The position numbers were made by a program, and so were the translations under genes. Below, piece after piece: positions 17,950 to 25,601 of a stretch of 64,000 bases of DNA; the first letter of the stretch is position 1, and the number at the start of each line of letters is the position of its first letter. Source of the stretch: Simplicispira metamorpha (lineage in GTDB: Bacteria > Pseudomonadota > Gammaproteobacteria > Burkholderiales > Burkholderiaceae_C); the NCBI RefSeq assembly GCF_004341365.1, contig NZ_SLXH01000019.1:1-64000 (forward strand), in the 5' to 3' direction. The notes beneath the pieces are model-generated. The model had not been told where the DNA came from. It saw only the letters and a program-made list of their open reading frames with translations, and made no database searches.

Positions 17950-18774
17950 ATGACTTCATTACATCCCCTGGACAAGGCGCTTGCGCTGGAGTCCGTAACC
18001 CCCGGGCAGTACCGAGGCCACACCAGCCCCGGTTACTGGAACATGGTCGGCCCCTATGGCGGTGCGACGGCCGCCACGGCGTTGCGCGCCGTGCTGCTGC
18101 ACCCGCAGCTGCTGGGCGAGCCGCTGTCGCTCACGGTCAACTTTGCCGCCGCCCTTACCGCAGGGCCCTTTACCGTGCAGGCCGAGCCGGTGCGCACCAA
18201 CCGCTCTACGCAGCACTGGAGCGTCTCCATCCTGCAAACCGATGCCCAAGACCAGCCGGTGGTCACCACCACGGCCACGGCGGTCACGGCGGTGCGCCGC
18301 GATACCTGGAGCCTGGGCGATGCGCCCATGCCCGCTGTGCCTCCACCCGCGCAGTGCCCGCGCATAGCCCTGCGCACGGGCGTGGAGTGGCTCAATCGCT
18401 ACGAAATGCGCCCCGTCACCGGCACCCTGCCCGAGCAGTGGGACGGCCAGGGCGACAGCAGCCTGAGCCAGCTCTGGATGCGCGACGAGCCCACCCGCAC
18501 CCTGGACTTTTGCGCCCTGGCCGCGTTGGCCGATGTGTTCTTCCCCCGGGTGTGGCTGCGCCGTGCGGTGCGCGTGCCAGCGGGCACGGTATCGCTGACG
18601 GTGTATTTCCACGCCAACAGCGCCGAGCTGGCCGCCACCGGCAGTGGCTACCTGCTGGGCCAGGCGCGCGGCCAGGAGTTTCGCAACGGCTTTTTCGACC
18701 AGGCCGCGCAGCTATGGAACGAAGCCGGTGCCATGCTGGCCACCAGCCACCAAATTGTCTATTTCAAAGAGTGA
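17950..18774 (+). CDS. Acyl-CoA thioesterase, TesB-like double hot-dog
   Basis: A 274-residue thioesterase-family protein, presumably hydrolysing acyl-CoA and releasing free CoA. The N-terminal hot-dog contains MVGPYGGATAATALRAVLLHP, which resembles the substrate-binding helix of TesB-like proteins. The C-terminal domain has TLDFCALAALADVFFPR, corresponding to the second hot-dog's active-site helix, and YLLGQARGQEFRNGFFDQAAQLW near the end. It lies in the beta-oxidation operon, 81 nt after the thiolase and 5 nt before the enoyl-CoA hydratase, so it may act as a release valve for CoA under lipid overload. The role is inferred from family and context. Confidence 0.83.
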   Translation: MTSLHPLDKALALESVTPGQYRGHTSPGYWNMVGPYGGATAATALRAVLLHPQLLGEPLSLTVNFAAALTAGPFTVQAEPVRTNRSTQHWSVSILQTDAQDQPVVTTTATAVTAVRRDTWSLGDAPMPAVPPPAQCPRIALRTGVEWLNRYEMRPVTGTLPEQWDGQGDSSLSQLWMRDEPTRTLDFCALAALADVFFPRVWLRRAVRVPAGTVSLTVYFHANSAELAATGSGYLLGQARGQEFRNGFFDQAAQLWNEAGAMLATSHQIVYFKE

Positions 18775-18779
18775 GCCCC

Positions 18780-19556
18780 ATGAACGTATCCCCCCAAGAC
18801 ATCCTGACCCACACCGAAGCCGGTGTGACCACCATCACCTTCAACCGGGTGGACAAGAAAAACTCCCTCACCGCCGCCATGTACGCCACCTTGGCCGACG
18901 CGCTGGACGCTGCCGCCCACGATGCCGCCGTGCGTGTGGTGGTGTTCCAGGGCGATGTGGCCATCTTCAGCGCGGGCAACGACATTGGCGACTTTTTGCA
19001 GCAGCCGCCCTCCACGCAGGATGCGCCGGTGTTCCGCTTTTTGCGCACCATCGCCACCTTTCCCAAGCCGGTGGTGGCAGCGGTGTGCGGCCCGGCCGTG
19101 GGCATTGGCACCACCATGCTGTTCCATTGCGATCTGGTCTATGCGGGCGACAACGCCGCGTTTTCCATGCCCTTCGTGAACCTGGGCCTGTGCCCTGAGG
19201 CCGCGTCGAGCCTGCTGGTGCCGCAGATGCTGGGCTACCACCGCGCAGCCGAGGCGCTTTTGCTGGGCGAGCCTTTCATGGCCGAGGCCGCGCTGGAAGT
19301 GGGCCTGGTCAACCGCGTGGTGCCGCCCACCGAGTGCAACGCCATTGCCCAGGCGCAAGCGCGCAAGCTGGCGGCCAAGCCGCTGTCGGCGCTGATCGAA
19401 ACCAAGCGCCTGCTCAAACACGGCCAGAGCGCCGCGGTGCTGGAGCGCATCAACGAAGAAGGCGCCAGCTTTGGCCGCATGCTGCGCGAACCCGCCGCCC
19501 GCGAAGCCTTCAGCGCCTTCATGGAAAAGAGAAGACCCGATTTCAGCGGCTGCTGA
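18780..19556 (+). CDS. Enoyl-CoA hydratase/isomerase family protein
   Basis: A 258-residue crotonase-fold protein that likely hydrates or isomerises enoyl-CoA in fatty-acid degradation. VTTITFNRVDKKNSLTAAMY forms the first CoA-binding strand, IFSAGNDIGDF the first oxyanion-hole segment and CGPAVGIGTTMLFHCDLVYA the second. NLGLCPEAASSLLVPQMLG replaces the usual catalytic-glutamate region, with a glutamate at the PEAAS position. Isomerase (PaaG/ECI-like) activity is possible. It is the last gene of the operon, and its 3' end is imperfectly duplicated 86 nt further on. Confidence 0.9.
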   Translation: MNVSPQDILTHTEAGVTTITFNRVDKKNSLTAAMYATLADALDAAAHDAAVRVVVFQGDVAIFSAGNDIGDFLQQPPSTQDAPVFRFLRTIATFPKPVVAAVCGPAVGIGTTMLFHCDLVYAGDNAAFSMPFVNLGLCPEAASSLLVPQMLGYHRAAEALLLGEPFMAEAALEVGLVNRVVPPTECNAIAQAQARKLAAKPLSALIETKRLLKHGQSAAVLERINEEGASFGRMLREPAAREAFSAFMEKRRPDFSGC

Positions 19557-19710
19557 AATTGGGGCCCTTCGCAGGAGGTGCGCCGCGAAGCGGGGCACGG
19601 CGCTTTCGCTAAAAGTGCAAACCTGATTTCAGCGGCTGCTGACATCGGGCTCCTGCGCAGGAGGGCGCCCCGGGCAGTGGGGCGCTGCACCTTTCCCTAG
19701 AACATCAAAA
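19537..19710 (+). repeat. Imperfect tandem duplication of the hydratase gene's 3' end
   Basis: The 18-mer GATTTCAGCGGCTGCTGA at 19539-19556, which contains the gene's last codons and stop, recurs exactly at 19625-19642, an offset of 86 nt. Downstream similarity continues through CGCAGGAGG and several GC-rich blocks. It is probably an old segmental duplication, and the second unit is non-coding. Confidence 0.6.
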
Positions 19711-19764
19711 TTGATAGCTGCTAGCGCTTACTGGTCGGGCGTTTGAAGCCAATTTGACCAAAAA
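19703..19764 (-). repeat. Dispersed palindromic repeat, copy 3
   Basis: Reverse-oriented copy with GATAGCTGCTAGCGCTTA on the plus strand and an AATTTGACCAAAAA flank. With copy 4 it fills the gap between the convergent beta-oxidation and lipid-modification operons. The 19557-19894 gap (338 nt) holds only this copy, copy 4 and the duplicated hydratase end. Confidence 0.8.
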
Positions 19765-19841
19765 TTCTTGCCCTGCGGCCCGGTAGGCCATCCCTGCCGA
19801 TCGGAGGGGACAGCGGGTTTGCCCGGTTTTCACGCCAGATT

Positions 19842-19903
19842 GATAGTCAAAAGTGCCTCCGGCGCCCGCATAGTCAGCGCAAGCAGCTCTTATTTCAGGA
19901 GCG
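19842..19903 (+). repeat. Dispersed palindromic repeat, copy 4
   Basis: Contains GCCTCCGGCGCCCGCATAG, then GCGCAAGCAGCTC and TTATTTCAGGAGCGA. This belongs to the subtype ending in CAGGAGC. It is opposite in orientation to copy 3, and its end overlaps the stop region of the deacetylase gene by a few bases. Confidence 0.75.
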
Positions 19904-20704
19904 AATCTGTGGGGGCACAGCCTGCGGCCCGGTGGCCAGCTGCACGCCCAGGCGCTGTAGCAGCTCGGCAAAAGCGGGTGATGCCAGGTAGGCGTATTCG
20001 GTGGTGCGTGCGTTGGCGATGGCGTCGCCGGGCACGCTGGCGTTGGCGGGGTGGCACATGAGCAGGGCGCCGTCCTGCGCGTCGTGCAGCCACTGCGCCA
20101 TGCGCGCGCCGTAGGCGGTGGGCGTGGGCGCATCGAAGTTATAGACCCCGGCAAAGCTGCGGTGGTGGCGCAGGCGCTCGCGCGCCAGCGCGCGCCGCAG
20201 GCTCCAGCCGCCCAGCAGGGCCAGCAGCGTGGCCTTGTTGGCGCCCCATTGGGCGGGCACGGTGTTGCGCACCCAGGGCGCCTGCGTGCCGTAGCGCTGG
20301 TGCAGCACGTGCAGCAGGGCCGCGCGCGCGCCGGGCAGCTGGTGGATGTGCTGGTGGCCGTCGATGAAGTCGGGCGGCGTGCCCGCGTGCTGCTCGAAGG
20401 CATCGAGCTGGCGGTGCAGGCTCTCTGCCATGGCTGCCGGGCGCAGTTGCCCGCTGTAGGCGCGGGCCAGCACCTGCACCAGGCGGGGCGCGGCCTGGCC
20501 GTGGCCTTCGGTCAGGTTCCAGTGCAGGCCCACTTGCAGCGCGGGGCGCAGCGGGGCCAGCAGCTGCGCCGCTTGTGGCCAGCGCGGTGCGGTGGTCATG
20601 CAGCTGGTGGCGCTCAGGCGCGCAGCCTGCGCCAGGGCGACCACGGCGGCATCCACGGCGGGGTGCAGCGCAAAGTCGTCGGCGCACAGGGTGATGTGCT
20701 TCAT
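19895..20704 (-). CDS. YdjC/ChbG/HpnK-family carbohydrate deacetylase (NaxD-like)
   Basis: A 269-residue YdjC-type deacetylase. The metal-site residues appear as ITLCADDFALHPAVD (the Asp-Asp pair), VGLHWNLTEGH (histidine) and FIDGHQHIHQLPG (histidines), with LLMCHPAN towards the C-terminus. YdjC-fold enzymes remove N-acetyl groups from amino sugars. In Francisella (NaxD) and in the Bordetella lipid A modification locus, the partner enzymes resemble this operon's. It is coupled to gtrA by ATGA, which fixes the start at 20704. I infer deacetylation of an undecaprenyl-phosphate-linked N-acetyl-hexosamine; chitooligosaccharide deacetylation is less likely in this context. Confidence 0.85.
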   Translation of the reverse strand: MKHITLCADDFALHPAVDAAVVALAQAARLSATSCMTTAPRWPQAAQLLAPLRPALQVGLHWNLTEGHGQAAPRLVQVLARAYSGQLRPAAMAESLHRQLDAFEQHAGTPPDFIDGHQHIHQLPGARAALLHVLHQRYGTQAPWVRNTVPAQWGANKATLLALLGGWSLRRALARERLRHHRSFAGVYNFDAPTPTAYGARMAQWLHDAQDGALLMCHPANASVPGDAIANARTTEYAYLASPAFAELLQRLGVQLATGPQAVPPQIRS

Positions 20705-21120
20705 GGTGCGGGCCGGGCAAAGGCCCAGAGTTTGCTGCTGACAAAGGTGCCCACGGCCACGGCCAGCAGCACGGCCAGCAGGCTCAGCAGATAGTGCCAG
20801 GGCAGCCAGCGCAGGGCGGCCAGGTAGAGCAGCTCGTTGATGGCAAACGCGCTGCACGCCACCACAAAAAAGCGCGGCAAGGCCTGGCGGTGCCGGGCAC
20901 CGCTGCCTGCAAACGTGAGCAGCGCATGGCCGCCGTAGCTGACCCAGAAAGCGACCAGAAACGCCACCCCATTGGCCCACAGCGGCGCCCACTGCGCACC
21001 CTGCACCAGCGCCCAGACCACCAGCAGGTGCGTGGCGGCGGCGCTGCCGCCCACCAGCACAAAGCGCAGTGCCTGCGGCAGTTGCTGCACCCGGGTCAGG
21101 GCGGACATCGTGGGGGTCAT
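20701..21120 (-). CDS. GtrA-family flippase-like membrane protein
   Basis: A 139-residue protein with four hydrophobic segments and the GtrA pattern (FVLVGGSAAATHLLVVWAL, FWVSYGGHALLTF, FFVVACSAFAINELLYLAAL, VGTFVSSKLWAF). GtrA proteins are thought to flip undecaprenyl-phosphate-linked sugars across the inner membrane. Here it lies between the ArnC/GtrB-like transferase that would make the lipid-linked sugar and the deacetylase, overlapping both neighbours by 4 bases. That fits a flippase step before transfer by the GT39-like enzyme of the same operon. Confidence 0.88.
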   Translation of the reverse strand: MTPTMSALTRVQQLPQALRFVLVGGSAAATHLLVVWALVQGAQWAPLWANGVAFLVAFWVSYGGHALLTFAGSGARHRQALPRFFVVACSAFAINELLYLAALRWLPWHYLLSLLAVLLAVAVGTFVSSKLWAFARPAP

Positions 21121-22196
21121 GCGGTGCCCGGGTCGGTGTGGGTGCCCGTGCCGACGTTGGCGTTCGCGGGCGCTGCCGTTGCGGGCGCTGGTGCAGCCCC
21201 CGCCCCTGCCTCGCGCGCCAGCGGGCTGTGGTCTTCGTCCTGCGCCAGCAGGTACACGGGGCGCTGCTTCACTTCTTCGTAAATGCGGCCTATGTATTCG
21301 CCCAGGATGCCTATCGACAGCAGCTGCACGCCAGAAAACAGCATCACGCTGGCCGCCAGGGTGGGCCAGCCGCCCACGGGGTTGCCAAACAGCAGCGTCT
21401 CCAGGGTGATCCACAGCCCGTAGCAGATGGCCAGCACCGAGATGCAGGCGCCCGCCACGCTCCAAAAGCGCAGCGGCAGCGTGGTGAACGAGGTCAGCCC
21501 CAACAGCGCCAGCGCGCCCAGGCGGCGCAGGCTGAAGCTCGATTGCCCGCTGAAGCGCTCGGCGGGCACAAAGGGCAGGGCCACGGTCTGGAACCCCACC
21601 CAGGCGTACAGCCCTTTCATGAAGCGGTTGCGCTCGGGCAGGGCCTTGAGCGCCTGCACCACTTTGCGGTCCATCAGCCGGAAATCCCCAGCGTTGCGCG
21701 GGATGCGGATGTTGGAGCCAAAGTTCATCAGCCGGTAGAACACGTCGGTGCCCAGGCGCTTGGCGCTGCTCTCGCCCGCGCGGTCGGCAATCACGCCATA
21801 CACCATGTCGTAGCCCGAACGCCAGAGTTCGACCATGCGCGCCACCAGCTCCAGCGGGTGCTGAAAATCCGCATCGATCAGCAGCACGGCGTTGCCGCGC
21901 GCGTGGTCCACCCCGGCGGACAGGGCCGCCTCTTTGCCAAAGTTGCGCGAGAACTCCAGGTAGCGCACGCCCAGCGTGGCGGCGTGGGCCAGGGCCACGT
22001 CGCGGGTGGCATCGCGGCTGCCGTCGTTGATGACCAGGATCTCAAAATCGGGCGTCAGCGCCTGGGCGGTGGCGTGCAGTGCGTGCAGAAACTCGGCCAG
22101 GTGGCCCGCCTCGTTGTAGGCGGGCACCACGCAGCTCAGGCGCAGCGGTGGTCGTGCGTGTACGGGTGCGGTGGGGGGGGGCAGGGGTGTCGTCAT
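21117..22196 (-). CDS. Polyprenyl-phosphate glycosyltransferase (ArnC/GtrB-like GT2)
   Basis: A 359-residue GT2 enzyme. The N-terminal catalytic domain has LSCVVPAYNEAGHL, VINDGSRDATRD, the DxD motif LLIDADFQHPLELV and RFMKGLYAWVGFQ. Two C-terminal transmembrane helices (about 230-300) and a cytoplasmic tail containing ILGEYIGRIYEEVKQRPVY are diagnostic for the ArnC/GtrB/DPM1 group. These enzymes transfer a sugar from a nucleotide sugar to undecaprenyl phosphate on the cytoplasmic face. The Ala/Pro-rich last 40 residues are probably disordered. It is coupled on both sides by ATGA overlaps. Confidence 0.92.
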   Translation of the reverse strand: MTTPLPPPTAPVHARPPLRLSCVVPAYNEAGHLAEFLHALHATAQALTPDFEILVINDGSRDATRDVALAHAATLGVRYLEFSRNFGKEAALSAGVDHARGNAVLLIDADFQHPLELVARMVELWRSGYDMVYGVIADRAGESSAKRLGTDVFYRLMNFGSNIRIPRNAGDFRLMDRKVVQALKALPERNRFMKGLYAWVGFQTVALPFVPAERFSGQSSFSLRRLGALALLGLTSFTTLPLRFWSVAGACISVLAICYGLWITLETLLFGNPVGGWPTLAASVMLFSGVQLLSIGILGEYIGRIYEEVKQRPVYLLAQDEDHSPLAREAGAGAAPAPATAAPANANVGTGTHTDPGTA

Positions 22197-23824
22197 GGCA
22201 GGCGGGGCGGGGGTGGCGTGGCCGGCAAGGCGTCAAAGACGGCGTACACAAAGGTCTGGGGGCGGGGGAAGCGCCAGCCCTGGCGCTGCACGGCGATCAG
22301 GTGCGGCGCTGCGCTCTGGCCGCGCTGCGCCAGCCACTGCTGTGCGGTGTCTTCACACGCGGCGTCGGGGGCGGGGGCGCTGCCGGTGGTGCTGTAGGGG
22401 CCGCGCGGGCACAGCAGGATGCCCGCCTGCTGCTCCCAACCCGCGTGGGGGTTGAACAGGGCGGGGTAGGTATCGGGCAGGCCGGGCAGGGTGCGGGCGT
22501 GGGGCAGGGCGTAAAAGGCCAACAGGGCGTTTTCTGCCCAGGCACCGCCGACCCAGCCCAGCGCGGTGCCGGGGTGGCGCCGGGCCCAGTCATCGGCAAT
22601 GGCCTGTGCGGCTTCAAAGCTGGGCCGGTAGTAGCCGCTGTGGCCCGAGCGGGCGTGCGACCAGGCCAGTGCCAGGCCCGCCAGCGCAATCGCCCCCAAC
22701 ACCGGCCAGAACGCCCGGTGCAGCGCCGCCAGCGCGCGCGCCGTGGCACCGGGCACGGCTGCTTGCAGGTTGCGCAGCCACAGCAGCGAAAAAGCAAACC
22801 CGATCGGAATGGCCCAGGGCGTGGACAGCTCGGCCACCCCCGCCACGCCAAAGCCCAGTGTCAGCGCCCAGGGCGTGAAGGCCAGCCAGAACAGGGTGTC
22901 GGCCCAGCCGGTGGGGCGCCAGCTTTGCCAGGCCAGGTGCAGCCACGTGCGCGCCCAGTGGCTTGCATCGGGCTGGGTTTTGCGCTGCCAGTAGCTGAAC
23001 ACGCCTACGCAGGCCAGCCAGCCGGGCAGCCAGTAAAACAGCGGAGCCAGGGCAAAGCGCAGCACATAGCCCCATTGGGTGGCTCCGCTGCCCTGGTCCA
23101 TGGCGTAGCCCAGCGTGATCCAGCCGTGCCCGGCAATCCAGGCGATGTGCGGTGCCAGCGCAGCAGCAAACACGGCCAGCGCCAGGTAGGGTCGCGGCGA
23201 TGCCAGCCACTGCCGCCCCGCCGCTGTGAGCAGCGTGGGCAACAGGAAACCAGCCAAAAACACCCCGCTGTAGTACTTGCTCAACATGCTGGCCGCCGCC
23301 AGCAGGCCCAGCGCCACACTGCACGCAGCCCCGCGCCAGCGCTGCTCTTGCCAACTGGCCAGCAGCATGGCCGCCGTCCAGGGCCACAGCGACAGCAACT
23401 GGCTGTTTGCATTGAACTTGGCAGCCAGGTTGGCGTAAGGCAGGCTCCACAGCAGCAGCAGTGCCGCCGTAGGGGCCAGCGCGCCCAGGCCCAGCCGCCG
23501 GGCCAGGTGCAGCACGCCGCACAGCCCCACAGCCACGTTGGTATAGGACAGCAGACGGTAGGCCCAATCGGTCTGGGGGAACACGGCAAACCAGGCGCCT
23601 ACCACCCAGGCAAAGAACGGCGGGTGCTTGTGCGTGCCCCAGTCCCACGCCTGGGCCCAGGCGTAGTTTTCCAGCATGTCGTGGTAGCCATCCAGATTGC
23701 CTTGGGCTAACCACTGGAGTAGTGCCCAGACCAGGCACGAGGCCCCTATCACCACGGCCACACGTGTCGGCGCCAGAAGGGAGCGGGAGGGGGCACCGGG
23801 TGCGGCAAGGGCGGAGGTGTTCAA
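22193..23824 (-). CDS. GT39/ArnT-like membrane glycosyltransferase
   Basis: About 543 residues with roughly eleven hydrophobic helices, of the PMT/ArnT superfamily. The first periplasmic loop carries NLDGYHDMLENYAWAQAWDW and THKHPPFFAWVVGAWFAVFP. The acidic residues and HPP resemble the catalytic first loop of lipid A glycosyltransferases. It would take an undecaprenyl-linked sugar and transfer it to an acceptor at the periplasmic face, with lipid A the best guess from the operon. No ATG fits: the open frame runs back under the divergent thioesterase gene, so a TTG near 23824 (NTSALAAPG) is proposed, with no good ribosome-binding site. Confidence 0.78.
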   Translation of the reverse strand: MNTSALAAPGAPSRSLLAPTRVAVVIGASCLVWALLQWLAQGNLDGYHDMLENYAWAQAWDWGTHKHPPFFAWVVGAWFAVFPQTDWAYRLLSYTNVAVGLCGVLHLARRLGLGALAPTAALLLLWSLPYANLAAKFNANSQLLSLWPWTAAMLLASWQEQRWRGAACSVALGLLAAASMLSKYYSGVFLAGFLLPTLLTAAGRQWLASPRPYLALAVFAAALAPHIAWIAGHGWITLGYAMDQGSGATQWGYVLRFALAPLFYWLPGWLACVGVFSYWQRKTQPDASHWARTWLHLAWQSWRPTGWADTLFWLAFTPWALTLGFGVAGVAELSTPWAIPIGFAFSLLWLRNLQAAVPGATARALAALHRAFWPVLGAIALAGLALAWSHARSGHSGYYRPSFEAAQAIADDWARRHPGTALGWVGGAWAENALLAFYALPHARTLPGLPDTYPALFNPHAGWEQQAGILLCPRGPYSTTGSAPAPDAACEDTAQQWLAQRGQSAAPHLIAVQRQGWRFPRPQTFVYAVFDALPATPPPPRLP

Positions 23825-23912
23825 GGGCGGGTGGGGCAAGAAAAAAAGGTCAAGAATTGTAGGTGTTGGGCTGTGCGTGGGCGGTACGCCGCAGTGCGTC
23901 ACAATCAGACAC

Positions 23913-24395
23913 ATGACGAAAAACGCAAAACTTCCCCTGGAGTTCGAGCCAGAGTTTATCGAGGGCCTCAAAGAAATTTTTGAGGAAAAAATTGTGTTCA
24001 ACCAGGTGCTGGGCCTGAAGATCACCACTTTGCGGCCCCAGCAGGTGGTGGCGCGCATCGACATGAAACCCGATCTGGTCGGCCACTATGCCTACAACCG
24101 CGTGCACGGCGGCGTCATCAGTGCCGGGCTGGATGCCACAGGCGCCATGGCCGTGATGGCGGCCATTGGCGCGCGCCACATGGACGAGCCCCCCGCCCAG
24201 CGCCTGCACCGCTTTGCCAAGCTGGGCACCATTGATTTGCGTGTGGACTACCTGCGCCCTGGTATCGGCAGCCATTTCGAGCTGCGCGCTGAGGTGCTGC
24301 GCCTGGGCTCGCGCGTGGCCAGCACGCGCATGGAGTTCCTGGGCCCTGACGGGCAGCTCATGTCGGCAGGCTCGGCGGCTTACATCGTTTCTTGA
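23913..24395 (+). CDS. YigI-like acyl-CoA thioesterase
   Basis: A 160-residue single hot-dog thioesterase. The central helix motif VHGGVISAGLDATGAMAVM and the strand GTIDLRVDYLRPG closely resemble E. coli YigI, a medium/long-chain acyl-CoA thioesterase. FNQVLGLKITTL precedes them and SAGSAAYIVS closes the domain. The start at 23913 is taken because the longer frame upstream is non-conserved and lies under the divergent operon's leader. It is transcribed alone, between the lipid-modification operon (divergent) and the bactofilin gene. Confidence 0.88.
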   Translation: MTKNAKLPLEFEPEFIEGLKEIFEEKIVFNQVLGLKITTLRPQQVVARIDMKPDLVGHYAYNRVHGGVISAGLDATGAMAVMAAIGARHMDEPPAQRLHRFAKLGTIDLRVDYLRPGIGSHFELRAEVLRLGSRVASTRMEFLGPDGQLMSAGSAAYIVS

Positions 24396-24572
24396 GGGCG
24401 CTGATGCGCTCTGGCCGCGGCCACGCGGGCTGCTGCGCAGTCCGCTGCTGTGCGCTGCTGCAAGGCTTGCAAGTGGATGCAACGGCTGAACCGTTTGCTT
24501 ACCAGTCTTGCGTAACGCACCGGGTTTTTGCGCGCTGCCCCTCCTAGGATGGCCTTTTTTCAAGGAGATCCG

Positions 24573-25094
24573 ATGGCTGTGCAGAATCCTTTCTTTGGCA
24601 AGCGTGAACCCGAAACCCCCCAGCCCCGCCACACCACGGTGATGCCGGGCAGCCTGGGCAGTGCTGTCACCAGTGCCTCTGCGGTGTCCAGTGCCGTGGC
24701 CAACGCCAGCGCACCCAGCGTGGGCAGCAAGCTCACCGTGGGCCCCAAGATCAAGCTCAAGGGCGTAGAAATCACCGACTGCGACACCCTGGTGGTAGAG
24801 GGAACGGTAGAGGCCACCATGAACTCGCGCGTGATCCAGATTGCCGAGCAGGGCGCTTTTCGCGGCAGCGCTGAAATCGACATCGCTGAAATCCGTGGCG
24901 AGTTCAGCGGCACGCTCACGGTGCGCGAGAAACTGCTGATCTTTGGCACCGGCAAAGTCAGCGGCAAGATCCGCTACGGCAAGCTGGTGATTGAAGAGGG
25001 CGGGCAGTTGTCCGGAGAAATCGATGTGGGCGTGGGCGCCGGCCAGCGCCCGGCAGCCAGCGTGCGTGCAGAGCCCTTGCCACTGGTGGCCTGA
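24573..25094 (+). CDS. Bactofilin family cytoskeletal protein
   Basis: A 173-residue bactofilin, a self-assembling right-handed beta-helix filament protein. The core (about residues 65-155) shows the repeating pattern of GVEITDCDTLVVEGTVEA, SRVIQIAEQGAFRGSAEID, IAEIRGEFSGTLTVREKL and GTGKVSGKIRYGKLVIEEG. It is flanked by a disordered Ala/Ser/Pro-rich N-terminus and a short C-terminal tail, as usual for the family. Bactofilins organise cell-wall enzymes, stalks or polarity factors. An AAGGAG Shine-Dalgarno sits 6 nt before the ATG at 24573. No peptidase partner gene is adjacent. Confidence 0.93.
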   Translation: MAVQNPFFGKREPETPQPRHTTVMPGSLGSAVTSASAVSSAVANASAPSVGSKLTVGPKIKLKGVEITDCDTLVVEGTVEATMNSRVIQIAEQGAFRGSAEIDIAEIRGEFSGTLTVREKLLIFGTGKVSGKIRYGKLVIEEGGQLSGEIDVGVGAGQRPAASVRAEPLPLVA

Positions 25095-25135
25095 ATCTGC
25101 CCCACCGGCGCGCCGCCACCCTGGGGGCGGTGCGT

Positions 25136-25561
25136 TCAGTGGGCGCAGTCCGGGGGGCGGGGCACCGGGCACGGTTTGCCCTCGTCATCAATGGCCACAA
25201 AGGTCAGCATGGCCTCCGTGACCTTGATGTAGCGGCCCTGCTCAGACATGCGCTCGGCGTAGGCTTCCACCGCCACCGTGATCGACGTGTTGCCGATGCG
25301 CGTGACGTGCGAGAAGAACGACAGCAAATCGCCCACACGCACGGGGTGTTTGAAGATGATCTCGTTGACTGCCACGGTGGCCATGCGGCCCTGGATGTAG
25401 CGCGCGGGCAGCACGGCGCCTGCCAAGTCCAGTTGCGCCATCACCCAGCCGCCAAAAATATCGCCGTTGGCGTTGCAATCGCCGGGCAGGGGAATGACCT
25501 TGAGTACCAGCTCGTGGTGGCTGGGCAAAGCAGGGGCGGGCAGAAGATGCAGGTCGGGCAT
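25136..25561 (-). CDS. YciA-type acyl-CoA thioesterase
   Basis: A 141-residue hot-dog thioesterase acting on acyl-CoA. The YciA/BFIT-type motifs are visible: PGDCNANGDIFGGWVMAQLDLAG (helix and catalytic aspartate region), ATVAVNEIIFKHPVRVGDLL and a conserved KVTEAMLTFVAID strand. An ATG at 25603 is in frame but would overlap the divergent ABC-exporter start, so the internal ATG at 25561 (MPDLHLL) is used. It probably controls intracellular acyl-CoA pools. It is convergent with the bactofilin gene. Confidence 0.9.
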   Translation of the reverse strand: MPDLHLLPAPALPSHHELVLKVIPLPGDCNANGDIFGGWVMAQLDLAGAVLPARYIQGRMATVAVNEIIFKHPVRVGDLLSFFSHVTRIGNTSITVAVEAYAERMSEQGRYIKVTEAMLTFVAIDDEGKPCPVPRPPDCAH

Positions 25562-25601
25562 GGGCACAATCTCGGTACAACAACCCTCGGAATTGTCCCC
25601 C

